A DNA stretch of 64,000 bases from Ailanthus altissimus (taxonomy: Eukaryota > Streptophyta > Magnoliopsida > Sapindales > Simaroubaceae): the NCBI GenBank assembly GCA_946807835.1, contig OX327683.1, positions 3,539,001 through 3,603,000 on the forward strand, written 5' to 3'. The first letter of the stretch is position 1. Each line of letters starts with the position of its first letter. Shown in pieces: positions 34,901-45,231 of the stretch. The notes under the pieces were generated by a model that was given only the letters and a program-made list of their open reading frames with translations, did no database searches and was not told the DNA's origin. The translations under genes and the position numbers were made by a program.

Positions 34901-37900
34901 GAACTCACATTCAGTACGGCCTATGTTCCTACACAATGCACCAAGCCTTGCAGTATATACATAATGGAACTCGTAAGAAAATTTAAAGTTTATTCTAAAT
35001 CATCATTCCAGTTTGATTGTGTTCATCCTACTTTTTCAATTTCCCAGTTTGACAAACTGTACCCATCCATAAGATGAACTTGGAAACTCTCTTACTAAGG
35101 AAAGTGTATCTTATCCTTCAAAGGCACACTTCACATTCTTGTGGCAAAATACTTTAACTGAGAGAAAATGCACATAGTCTATATAAAAGATGTAAATGAG
35201 AATATTCAACTTACTTGGGCAGTAAGCGACTTAATAACTTCTTTTGCTGCTCTGCATTTTGCTGTCTCTTCTTCTGCCACAGCAATAGCCTCCTTCAGTT
35301 GTTTGGTTGTTCTTTCAAGCTCAATTTCTTGAAGTTGGGCCTTGCGAGTAAGTTCTTCAACCTACATAACACTGGGACTTAGCACAGCAATTGAATTTAG
35401 CACTCCGTGCAGAGCGCTTTCTATAATTATAAAAAATATATATTATGGCTTTTAGAAACAAATTGGAATGAATTCCAGTTAAACTTTCTACACTATAGAG
35501 TTAACACACCAACATTCTAGAAACTTATCATCCAAGACCAGTGAGCATGACAAGATTGTCACCAAGATCATCTAAGCTACAAATCATAATTTGAATATTA
35601 ATTTACAAGCTAGAACAAATATAGACAGCAGGGTCATACGGATAAAAGGTCTCGATTTGGTCCTTTTTATTACAAGAAATGAAGAGAATTCAATTAAGTC
35701 TCTTCACTGACAAATCAAAGTCTACAAATACAATATAACACTGTTAATTTGTCATATTACTAAATTGCAATGTGTCATCAAAACATCAAAAGTTGAATTT
35801 GCAAAGTCCAACTATTTCTCATGTTATATTAAGATACGTATGGGGGCAAAATAATTTCTCATAAGTATTAAGATAACAAAATAATTAAACAAAGTTATCA
35901 GTAAATGAAAAATGCAGGAGCGACTCAAAATCTGAAAAGTAATCAAGCAGAATATATTTGTACCAAAATTACCATGAACAGAGTGTTAAATTCCCCTGTC
36001 ACAGTCAACTGAAACAACAAATTTTCAGTATTTTCCTAGGAGCGCGAACATGCTTAGCTGTTGTCAATATATCATGTTTAAACACTGTAAATGCTTGTAT
36101 CTGTATGCATATCTTAAGATCAAACATCTATACCAATTTCTTGGCTAAAAGATAGCAAGTTCTCTTAAATGAGAAGTGCATACATCTGAAGGAAACAATG
36201 CCACAGATCATAAAATCAAGAAAGAGCATCATAGATGATTGAGATTATAAAAGACAAGCCACATACTTGAGCCCTTAATTTAATAACTTCTTCGCTCAGA
36301 CCATCACTTGTCCTCTTAGCATCATCTAGAACAATTTGTGGCAATGCAAGCCCCGAATGAGTAGGGGTGGGTGTTGTGGCACGAGGTGGACTCGACCGCC
36401 TTGATGTAGGTGATGTTGCACGTGACATAATTCTTGATCCTGGAAGAGAAGCTGAAAAAAACTTCTTGGTTGACCCAAATACTGGATTGGAAGCTTTAGA
36501 GTTGTTAATAGCATTGATTTGTGAAACTCCGTTAGGAAGGGGCAAAACCCGTGTACGATTAAATTCCAGTTTCTTATTTCTTTTGGAAGATCCACTATCC
36601 GCTTCTTTTGATAACTCCAAAGATGAATTTCTTCCAAGTTGAACATGAGATCTTGAAACCAATTTTTCACTGTTTTCAACAGCCTCATTTAGTCCCTGGT
36701 TCATACTTCCTCTTCTACTCAGAGCAGAATGACATGAAAAGTTTATTTCAGTTGCTTTTGCAAGTTTTCCGAAACAATTATCGCAGACACGATAAGGTTT
36801 GTTGGGGTTTGGTGCCATGGAGGCTTTTAGGGACTTTTTACTACTACATGAATGACAATATACAAGTCCACAATTATAACAATTGTGCCGTTTCCTTTTG
36901 AAATTAAACAGAAGACGGCATCCAGAACACATTGATTGATCAACGCCAGATACCCACTTATGAAGACATATTGCTGCAGTAAAATTAGAGCCACAAACAA
37001 CACTTTTGACTTGTTTGTCTTTGAGAGCTTCAACCAATGATGGGGAATTTCTATCATCAGTATCCCCATGACCCAACCGGCCATTCGCACCCTTTCCCCA
37101 GGTGTAAACTTCAGTTCTGGAAGTTAAAACTGCAACATGATAAGCACCACAAGCTATTTCTTCAATGAAATTCTTTGTAAGCTTCCCTTCTACACGAGTA
37201 GGGAGCTTCCCACTAGTTTTAGGATTCCCTAGCTGACCATAAACAGGGCTTCCCATTGTGTATACATGGCCTGTAGTTGTGAGTGCAACAGTGAGGCTGT
37301 GTCCACAGGCAACTTGACAAAAATTGGGTTCAACAAGAGCACTGACACAAGTGGGAACCAGTCTAGCCTCTCTGTCACCATGCCCAAGACGACCTCTATC
37401 TCCATCCCCCCATGTAAAAAGCTTTCCTGAAGAACAGTTGCTGGAACTTGAAGACCCAACCATTACTTCAACAATAGCAGCAGTGTGCCAAACACCACAA
37501 GCTGCTCGTACAGTCCGGAGGCCCTTAAGCGACTCCACTTCCCTTGGTATGGACACACTTCTACGATCCCCATGTCCTAAAACACCAAATGTCCCATCAC
37601 CAAAAGTAAACAACTGCCCTGAAGAGGTTACAACAGCTGTATGCCATGGTCCACAAGAAACTGATGAAACATGTATTCCCTCCAGAGGTCCATTTAATTT
37701 TTTTGGAACCCACAGACTTGCTGCACTACCATGTCCAAGGAGCCCAAAGTTGCAGGTGCTACCACCCCATGTATACATGTCACCAGATAGTGTAACAGCA
37801 CATGAATGGTATTCCCCACATGCTACATGTTCAATATTGATATTTTTAAGAGAATCTATAAGCTTTGGATGTGAGACATCAGAATCTACACCATGTCCAA

Positions 37901-40900
37901 GTCTGCCGCCTAATTCCTCCCCCCAAGAAAAAATCTCTCCTTGCTTGGTAACAAGAGCAGCATGTCGCCCACCACAAGCTATATTTTGAACATCCAATAC
38001 AACTGCAGATTCCAAGGCCTTGGGAACAAGAGAATCCATCTTAAGGCCAGCATAACTTCCAGCTCGATGGATAGCCCCACCCAAAATGCCATCACCAGTG
38101 CCTTCTCCCCAAATAAAAACATCTCCTAAAGAATCACCATCATCATGACCAGAACCTTGACTTGATGAACTAACAGCACTTGATAAACTAACTCTAAAAG
38201 CATCCCCATTCATGCCCTTTAAAGGCCCAGCTCTTCCATCGGAGCCTCCAGATGACAAGGAATTAACTGATCCACAAGCTGATTCTGAAGGAAACAAAGC
38301 CTTGGGAAGCACAGCATATAATGCCGCATCAGATAATGCTTTCTCCAAACCAGTTTTAGGAGGGCTTTCGCACAAAGTATGAAGACGAAGGGGATCCAGT
38401 CCGTCCTATATCAGCAACAAGAAAGTTTTCTCACCAAAAGTATACAACACTGCAGTATCTTTTTCCCTTTTATTTTTTCCTGTAAGAAAATACAAAACTG
38501 CAGTATGGCACAAAGAGAAGAGAGCAAAAAGGAATACCTTCTGTGAACTACCACCGCTGCCAAATGGAGAGCTCAAAGGAGAACTCCTTTGAGTGTGTGT
38601 TCTGGGACTGGTTGCTCCAGATGCAACTCCATCACTTCTTAAATCTACTCTTCCTTTCCGATGATGGCTACGGGATATCACTGCCTTTAGACCCGTAAAC
38701 CAGACTTCAGCTTCATCTTTATCTTTGCAAATCTAGTAAACAGCATAAAGTAGAAATTATCAAACAATCAACAATAAAATCTCTGAAAATCAGATATTGC
38801 ATAAGTTTAGAGAAGTAAATACTGAATTAGTTGCCATCAAAAAAGAGATTGCTTACCAAATCTAAAGACCTGTCGTCATATATAAGTGAAAATGACTGAT
38901 ATTCTTTCTCAGGCCGAGGATACCTCTGAAATATTGGCTACAATAGCAAAAAGTAAGAATGTAGGTAAGCATGTCAAAGTTATAAAAAGTTTCAGATTGC
39001 ATTCTAGAAGATGAACAGCATTTGAATTGTTTATAAATAAAAGGATGCAAACATGAGGAACAGATAAATGCACCTCCCTCATTTCGGAAAGTCTAAATTG
39101 CAAGCTGAAGAGAGTCCTGAAGTAGAAGATAAACGTACAAATATATAGGATGCTGCCCATTACCCAATTGCAATTTTCAGTTTTAAATTGTGGATAACCA
39201 GCCACATAGAGTCGTTGCATCATTGAAAAATCTAATCATGAATTATAGTATGAAACTGACACATAAAATAACCATTAAGCCTCCGCATTCTACTTTTTAA
39301 ATTAGACTCTTCTGATAGTTGATTCCAAAATGGGGGGAAAGATGAAAAAAGCTACTAATTCAAGTAGAAAAATCAGAATATAATGCAGTAATAATTAATA
39401 AAGGTGTATGCAAAAAGAAACTAAAGTTGTCAAATGCATTGATTTTTTTCTGTGATTTATAGTTACCAGTGTATGCACAGTGCAAGGATTGCAGGAGATC
39501 TCCACAATTATGAACTTACCGTGCGCTGGCCTGGTATAATTCGAGAAACATGGCTTAGTTTAAGGTGTTTCTCTTCTTTCCCCGTTATCCAAATTAGAAC
39601 AGATTCATCCTGAAGAAAGTAAAAGATGACATATGGCATATTATGTTTAGTATAGTCAAATTATAGAAGGATTCATTTGCAGAAAACTCAAAATCAAGTG
39701 CACACCTATATCTGAAATTATCCATTGACTAAAAGCACCAAATGCGAAAAATGATTCAAAGAACAGGGAAAATTTAAAGTCTAGAAAAACTTAAAAGCGT
39801 TTAGAGGACTTTTCACAATGCAATGTCACATAGTGTAACACTTGCAGTTACACGCACCTGAGCGTGAACCATACATACATAATGATGACCTTGAAACTCC
39901 AACAGGTCTCCTCCTTTCTTTCACAAATGAAAGAGAAATATACCAGGAGAGATAGCAAACAGTTCTTGAAAAACACCTAGAAGACCAATCACAAAAATAC
40001 CTTGCAAAAAGAATATTACCTCTTCTTTACTCTTAGTTTTTTCCCTTTTTGTGTGTGTGTGTGTGTAATTACAATAAGTATCAGTGCATATGTTTGTAAA
40101 CATTTCTTGCTCACATTTTATCTAGTGATGAAGCGAAATTTCTATTCTAATCAAACTTTATTTACAGACATGACAAAATTATTGGCACTAGGGTCACAGT
40201 GAAACCAAATTGCTATTGAAAAATACCCAAAAAGATTTCTTGAACTCCAGTATAGTCATATACCATCCATAGCACTTCCCTCTAAACATTAATACAATAG
40301 CAAAAGTTCTTTTAATACACATAACTTCATGGTCTGGAAGCCCTTGTCCTTGTAATTAATCCTTCTTCACTTAATAAGTAGTTTTGATCAACTCAAAGAT
40401 AAAACGATATCTGTTAGAGCTTAAGTATGTCCCTTACCCACAAGCTTAAACTTTTATATATTTCATAACTTAACATGGCATTAGAACCAGGTTGACCAAG
40501 TGGTTTTGTGTTTGAATTCTCCCATTATGTTAGTTAATGGTAATAATTTCATTTTTGCTAGATTTCGTGTTTATAGTGGTGCTTGTGTTTGATCCGCATG
40601 CTTTTAATGAGGAGCATGTTATAGCTAAAATACTATTGTTGTGTCCTTACCTATGAGCTTAAGCTTTTGAGTTAAAGCAATTACTAAACAGTTTTCTTAC
40701 CTTTGTGGTTATGTTTAGGACATATTCTACTTGTTACGCCACTGCTTGACCCAAAAGTTTAGGCTATTAGACAATTGCCCAATAATAGTATTTGAGCTCT
40801 AACACCCGCCATCCAACACACTTGCATATAAACAAACAACACACCACAAAGTTAAAAACAAACACAAATACAACTTATTATTATTTAATTAATTAACAGT

Positions 40901-42266
40901 AATGGAATTCAAACACAAGAACATTTGGTTAAACAAACTCTACTACCATGTTAAATTACTATTTGACCTAAAAGCTTAAGCTATAAGAAAAGGGTTCACA
41001 ATAGTGTTTTAGCTCTAACACTACTCATAACACAATGTGCTGCTCTGCAATGAGAAAAACTGCCTGGCATGGTTATTGAATGCAAAACAGGCAAGTAATG
41101 AGTGGTTGGAATAAGGAGTCATCTCCTAGGTACCTAGTTGAGCACTGTGGTTACTGCATTAGTTTTAGGAGTCAAATAAAGCCTCTTCAGATGCTATCAT
41201 AGGTCAAATGACTGAACACGTATCACTTGTTGTCAAAGTCTTACAGGTTTGTAACCTTTACACAATAACACAACCCCGACCAATTAACATGCATAAATGA
41301 TTTTAATGAGTGAACAATAATTTGATACACAGTGGCCTTCTCCTGCTACAAATCCCACAGAACGATGAATGTACTATGATCTAGTGCAAATCCAGAATCT
41401 GATTTCTGTTTATTAAAAAATAAGAAAAGCAAAATCAAAACTATAGAAACTCCAATATATTCAATCTTACATTGGCCAGTCTGAAGGGGCAAAATTTTGG
41501 CTTCCCTCTGCGCCCATACTTTAGCAACTGTGCTCCTTTTTTAAGAGCAGTGATGGCCTGTGGTAAAGGAAGAGCCGAGAATTCAAATTAAAGTCAACGA
41601 AGCACTCTGCAAACTGAATTTAGACATAAAGAAACAGCATCTAGGTTTGTATATATACTATAAAAATAACTTAATCTGAAAATATGACACTACAAAATTA
41701 CAGGTCAAGAAAAAAAATCCAAACAGTGTAATCCAACTATGATCCTAATATTTATCTAGTCAAGTCTGCTAAAGAAAAAAAAAAGATCCTAATTTTTTTT
41801 GTCACTTATCATCTTAATAATTTATCGTGATTTCTTACCCTCAGAATTTCATAAATATATCCATTTAATATTAATATTTTATTATTCCATTTCTAGTTAT
41901 CTTGCTATAGACTTAAAAGTTAATGATTTAATTCTCTAATTTCAGCTAAAATCCTTTACTTGGACATGTTATCAAAGCAACAGTTCCACAAATATAGACA
42001 ATAATGTAACTAAAATAATTTAAATCCAGCTAAAAAGTAAACTAGAATTAACATTTCAAACAACATTCTAACTTCTAAAACAGAAACATCATAGTTAAAG
42101 TAACAGAAATGTAAATTAAGCTTAAAAATTAAGGAAAAAAATTTAAATTTAAATCCAGAGCAATGAACATAAAAATTTAACAAAAATTAACTAAAAATTT
42201 AAACAAATTACTTACCAGCTCAATGTCCCTCTCCACCGGCGGCGCCGTCGCCGCTGTAGTAGCCAT
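28007..42266 (-). CDS. PRAF: PH-RCC1-FYVE-BRX domain protein (PRAF family), 9 exons
   Basis: Join, minus strand: 42266-42216, 41557-41471, 39609-39520, 38937-38857, 38732-38538, 38405-36267, 35361-35215, 28960-28578, 28139-28007 (3,306 bp, 1,101 residues). All introns are GT-AG and the sum is in frame. Domains: PH-like about 18-135 ([20 protein letters not shown]), RCC1 propeller about 263-648 (blocks such as [17 protein letters not shown]), FYVE-type zinc finger about 660-718 ([17 protein letters not shown]), coiled coil encoded by exon 7, BRX domain near the C-terminus ([13 protein letters not shown]). Family knowledge: PRAF proteins bind phosphoinositides by PH/FYVE and may act as exchange factors for small GTPases through RCC1; they act at membranes. 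Length is normal for the family. No damage seen, although intron 7 has grown to 6.25 kb by insertions. Start chosen as the ATG leading into the conserved [11 protein letters not shown]. Confidence 0.93.
29385..29627 (+). pseudogene. rps12: Plastid insert, part 1: rps12 exon 2 and preceding group II intron end
   Basis: 29480-29520 matches plastid group II intron domain V (atgaggtgaaaatctcat stem with flanking ac-gatt). From 29548 the frame reads [17 protein letters not shown], then a stop, then FEIT: plastid ribosomal protein S12 exon 2, with changes that look like C-to-T and G-to-A (Arg to Cys, Arg to stop). It breaks off at about 29627. Nuclear copy of plastid DNA in PRAF intron 7; not expressed as such. 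The left edge is uncertain (29340-29390). Confidence 0.75.
29628..29869 (+). pseudogene. petA: Plastid insert, part 2: 3' fragment of petA
   Basis: Frame with [40 protein letters not shown] and [14 protein letters not shown], recognisable as the C-terminal part of cytochrome f. In plastid genomes petA and rps12 exon 2 are far apart, so two fragments were joined. The petA match stops exactly at the LTR edge at 29870 and does not resume after 34143. Confidence 0.8.
29870..30341 (-). repeat. 3' LTR of the intronic element
   Basis: Matches 33672-34143 throughout. The first 40 bases (minus strand) contain the perfect 10-bp inverted repeat CCAAGTGTTC / GAACACTTGG (about 30298-30333). TATA-like tagtatataaagg near 30045-30060. 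Confidence 0.9.
30200..31926 (-). pseudogene. Protease, deletion junction and chromodomain tail
   Basis: Minus-strand reading: a [18 protein letters not shown] lead, then the protease box [10 protein letters not shown] (usual DTGATHNFI), [20 protein letters not shown] and [16 protein letters not shown]. Then [13 protein letters not shown], which resembles the first helix of a gypsy RT, followed at once by QFQHKKW-type sequence, [10 protein letters not shown] and the chromodomain-like [13 protein letters not shown]. The rest of RT, RNase H and integrase is missing. A frameshift and stops are present. The frame enters the LTR ([15 protein letters not shown]). Confidence 0.8.
31919..33479. repeat. 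781-bp tandem duplication within gag
   Basis: 31919-32699 and 32700-33479 align end to end, for example gagtcacccttacggtaatc against gagtcacccttgcggtaatc and matching edges at ttgctgctc(c/t)agctct. Stops differ between the copies, so they have diverged since duplication. Confidence 0.85.
31927..33647 (-). pseudogene. Gag of the intronic element (duplicated)
   Basis: The likely start is ATG 33647 (MEKDGVPSD); the same frame is open upstream through the primer site. 33647-32961 is uninterrupted, 229 codons: Ala/Gln-rich coiled N-part ([20 protein letters not shown]), then the gypsy gag core [20 protein letters not shown] and [11 protein letters not shown] stop and frameshift follow, then the duplicated second copy (32589-31927) with the zinc knuckle near 31750 (FLCDGDH). 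Gag would form the virus-like particle. Confidence 0.8.
33659..33669 (-). other. Primer-binding site of the intronic element
   Basis: Minus-strand TGGTATCAGAG two bases after the 5' LTR, complementary to initiator tRNA-Met. Confidence 0.8.
33672..34143 (-). repeat. 5' LTR of the intronic element
   Basis: 472 bp; partner of 29870-30341. The terminal inverted repeat here has two transitions that would turn base pairs into G-U pairs rather than break them. Confidence 0.9.
34144..35214 (-). other. Remainder of PRAF intron 7
   Basis: 34240-34720 is a low-complexity (tta)n-rich stretch. No coding signature. The donor gtaag lies just below exon 7 (35215). Confidence 0.5.
36267..38405 (-). CDS. PRAF: PRAF exon 6: RCC1 repeats and FYVE finger
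   Basis: 2,139-bp exon (713 codons), open throughout. It encodes all RCC1 blades, each with a Gly-rich G.(H/Y)(H/T) and WG.G signature, then a FYVE-type finger whose eight metal ligands are visible as four C-x2-C pairs (MCSGC, NCYNC, YCHSC, VCDNC), followed by a Ser/Arg-rich linker. Acceptor tatag at 38406, donor gtatgt below 36267. The frame would run on into the intron for a few codons (CGLSFI...), a shadow. Confidence 0.93.
40051..40066. repeat. (GT)8 microsatellite in PRAF intron 2
   Basis: Uninterrupted gt dinucleotides. Confidence 0.9.
40411..41030. repeat. Inverted repeat (foldback) in PRAF intron 2
   Basis: The left arm starts TGTTAGAGCTTAAG at 40410 and the right arm, read from 41028 on the minus strand, starts TGTTAGAGCTAAAA. 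Shared blocks follow in the same order: agcttaa(a/g)ctttta, ttaacatggca/ttaacatggta and cttgtgtttgaattc/ttttgtgtttgaattc. Arms are about 290 bp and roughly 60-65% alike by eye. Parts resemble tRNA A/B-box words (ggttgaccaagtgg, gtttgaattc), so two head-to-head copies of a SINE-like or MITE repeat are possible. Confidence 0.5.
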
Positions 42267-42600
42267 CGAAACCCTAAGATCAGTGACAAACACTTATAGA
42301 ATTGAAAATCCACATTTATAATTACTTAAAATTCTTCATTCATTAACATTTTTGCTTCGGAAATGAAATTTAAAAAAAAATAATAATAAAGCTCTTAAAT
42401 CGTGAAGTGTTTCATTTCAGCTATTATCTTTTTCTTTTTTTTCTCCAGTATTTTTAAATTCGAAAAAATCAACTAAGAGAAACAGCGGAGATTTCATTTT
42501 AATTGAAAGAAAACGACAAGAGGAGGAAATGGCTAAAATGTGTGACGTGGCCGAAGAAGAAGAAGAATCTTTTTGAGGCCTGTTTGGTTCGAGGGAAAAT
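42267..42600 (-). promoter_or_regulatory. PRAF 5' flank with a bZIP-like site
   Basis: Upstream of the ATG at 42266. TGACGTGG (42542-42549, plus strand) matches the ACGT-core element bound by plant bZIP factors, about 275 bp from the ATG. (GAA)n at 42555. No clear TATA box or start site, so this is only a candidate. Confidence 0.3.
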
Positions 42601-42779
42601 ACGAGGGAAAACGAAGAAAATAAGCGAGAAAGCGAGAGTGATGTTGAGTGATATTTAGTTTTAGTATTATTATTTTATTATTTTTTATTTTGTTTATTTA
42701 TTTATTAGAGAATCTAAAAAGAAAAGTGATTGAAAATGATTGATTCAGCCGAGAAAAGGAAAAGGGCATCCTGTAGACA

Positions 42780-44160
42780 TGAGTGATTATTATTATTAAT
42801 TTTTAAAAAAATTTGATTTGCTGGCCTTTTCAGTCAATACGTTGACTATTTACTGTTTTATTTGATTTGTTACTAATGACATTCTGCCACGTTTGCAAAA
42901 GAATTGTGACTGATGAAAATTTGTCTAATATAAACTATTTTCTTTTTAAAAATTGATTGTTATTATTTTATTACCTTTGTCAAATTTATGATATAATAAT
43001 AATTTTTATGCATTAAAGGTATATTAATTATTTAATAATATATATGACATACATTTTTATTTATTATAATTGTTCTCTTTATAAGGGCTCGAGACCAAAA
43101 CTCAATCCTAATGGATTGAGGTTTAAAAGCACGTTAATTCATATTTTAAAATATAAAACTTTAGTTTTAAAAAAAAAATTGAAATTTAATTTTGGCTCAA
43201 ACTAATCACATATGAGTTAAAAATTAAAATGTTCGTCAATATACTCTCAAACGAAAAATCTGTTTAATATCAAAATATAAAATTTTGAGCGAGCTATTCA
43301 TACCTTTTAGAATGCAATAGATTTTAATGAGCTTAAGACTTGCATTAATACTAAATTTTGTAATTTAAGGGATCTTCATCGATCATTATTCAATAAAAAA
43401 AGTCTTAAAAATTTTGGGATGAGAATCAACCCCGTCAATCCCAAGTCCACTAAAAATTACAATGAAAATAAAGTATTTTTTTTTTAAATGAAACAATAAG
43501 GATCAATTATAAAAATAAAAAAAATTATAACAATCAAAAGTAATGATGACATTTTTTCCCCACAAAAAATATACTCGATCTCTTTCGCTCTTTCAACCAC
43601 ACTTATATTTGCCGACTTATGCATTGTAGGTTTTTATTAGAACAATTACTAATATGACCTAACTTTGCCTATTTTTTATTTCAAGAGCATCAAGATGAGC
43701 CCAACAAAGCATATTAGTTATCAAGCAATAAAGGTCAGTTGTATTTCTGTAATAAATAAATTTAAAATTTATTGGCGTAAGGCTAATTTTTGAATCAACA
43801 TTAACCATTATACGTCAAAAATAATATTTATAACTTTAATTGATTGTAATTATCAATTTATCTAATAAATTTTTTAACATAAATACATATATAGTATAAC
43901 TTAAATCCATTGACGTGATACCTTTAATGCAAATGAGTGATAGAGTAAGTGATCTAATTATTTTATAATATATACGGCATGTGTTTTTATTTATTATAAC
44001 AACCGGTTTGTCTAGCAATTTTTAATATAAATAAAAAAAATCTATTATAAATTAGAGGTAACCCAATCATTCCATTGTATTATAACATCGATTGTAACAA
44101 ATTTTCAAAGTAAATGCATACATAGCATAACTTAATAAATATTGGTTGATGTGGTACCTC
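42780..44160. repeat. Duplicated AT-rich block, copy 1
   Basis: Aligns in the same orientation with 54262-55710, from gtgattattattatta and gatttgctggccttttcag to gcataacttaataaatattgg. Also has internal tandem similarity (ttatttattataa...ttgtctag twice; agtataactta/gcataactta). No coding signature; lies 0.5 kb upstream of the PRAF start. Confidence 0.75.
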
Positions 44161-44672
44161 TGACTTTCTTCGTAAATATATATTTGGGCCATTATTTATA
44201 TAACCAACCAATTCGTACATACCCTAGGTCAAAACTCAAATTCTATGATTTTAATCAATTAATTATTATTATATATGAAAATTAATTTTTATAAGTAGAA
44301 AAAAATTATACTTAAATTATTCTCTCTTACCTAAAACAAAATGGATTATAATTTATAAATTGATTATAACTTAATTAAATCATACTAAAATTTAGATTTA
44401 TGCATTCACATGCTAATATGTATTATGATTTTACACACTTAAATAAGCATATTATTTTAATTCATTATTCATTCAATTTAACTCACAATAACTAAAGCAC
44501 TATTAAAGTCTTCAAGCATCTCTAAGACCATCTCCTAATAATTTAATTAGCCTATTGTTTGTCTAATCCCACACATAACATCCGCTTTTTTGATATATTA
44601 CTGATTTGAGTGTCGGAATATATTTTCTTACAAAAGAACAGTGTTGTTCTAGCATTTAAGAAGTGTACAAAG
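44161..44672. other. AT-rich DNA, no feature seen
   Basis: Ordinary AT-rich spacer before the LTR element. Confidence 0.4.
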
Positions 44673-45204
44673 TGTCACGCCCCAAATATTCTCAAGCAAT
44701 TATTCGAGTATTTGGCGTGCGACAAGACCACCAAGAGGGGTTTTGGCCCATGATGTGTTACATGGGTTGAAGATTCTAGAAAGCCCAATGGATTTGGGTT
44801 AATGCCACATGTGTGTGGTAAGTGGGGGAGTTTTCTAGAAAAGGCATATTCCATAATATATTCTTTTGGTAGTTGGCATCTTTGGAATATTCCTTAGCAT
44901 ATTCTCCTCTTTAGATTTAGACCATTGGATTAGAGTTAATCCTAACCGTCCATTGTATATAGCTTTAGCTATAAATAGGTGGAGTTCTCATTTGAGAATC
45001 CATCCTCTAAATTGTAGAAATACTCATAACTTGTAATCTTATAGCTTTGTAATCTCTCTTTAGTAATAAAATACGAGAGCATTCTCTCAAACACTTGGTG
45101 TGCATTCTTCTTCATCTCTTTCTTTGGTTAATTGGGGTCTTGTAGGCTGCTTAGCACTAGCAAGTGTCTAAGGCCGCACGGTTTCGAGAAATCGGGTCGT
45201 GACA
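44673..45204 (+). repeat. 5' LTR of the younger sibling
   Basis: Starts with a 10-bp inverted repeat CCAAATATTC / GAGTATTTGG (44682-44715), the counterpart of the differently spelled stem in the intronic element. Confidence 0.9.
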
Positions 45205-45206
45205 AG

Positions 45207-45218
45207 TGGTATCAGAGC
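45207..45218 (+). other. Primer-binding site
   Basis: TGGTATCAGAGC two bases after the LTR; initiator tRNA-Met type. Confidence 0.85.
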
Positions 45219-45231
45219 GGGTTCAAAGAAG

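Noticed and set aside
37324..37989. 221-codon plus-strand ORF
   Set aside because: Shadow of PRAF exon 6 on the opposite strand; the minus strand carries clear RCC1 repeats.
36267..42266. PRAF gene as a pseudogene because of large insertions
   Set aside because: All nine exons are free of stops, splice sites are canonical and phases agree; insertions lie in introns only.
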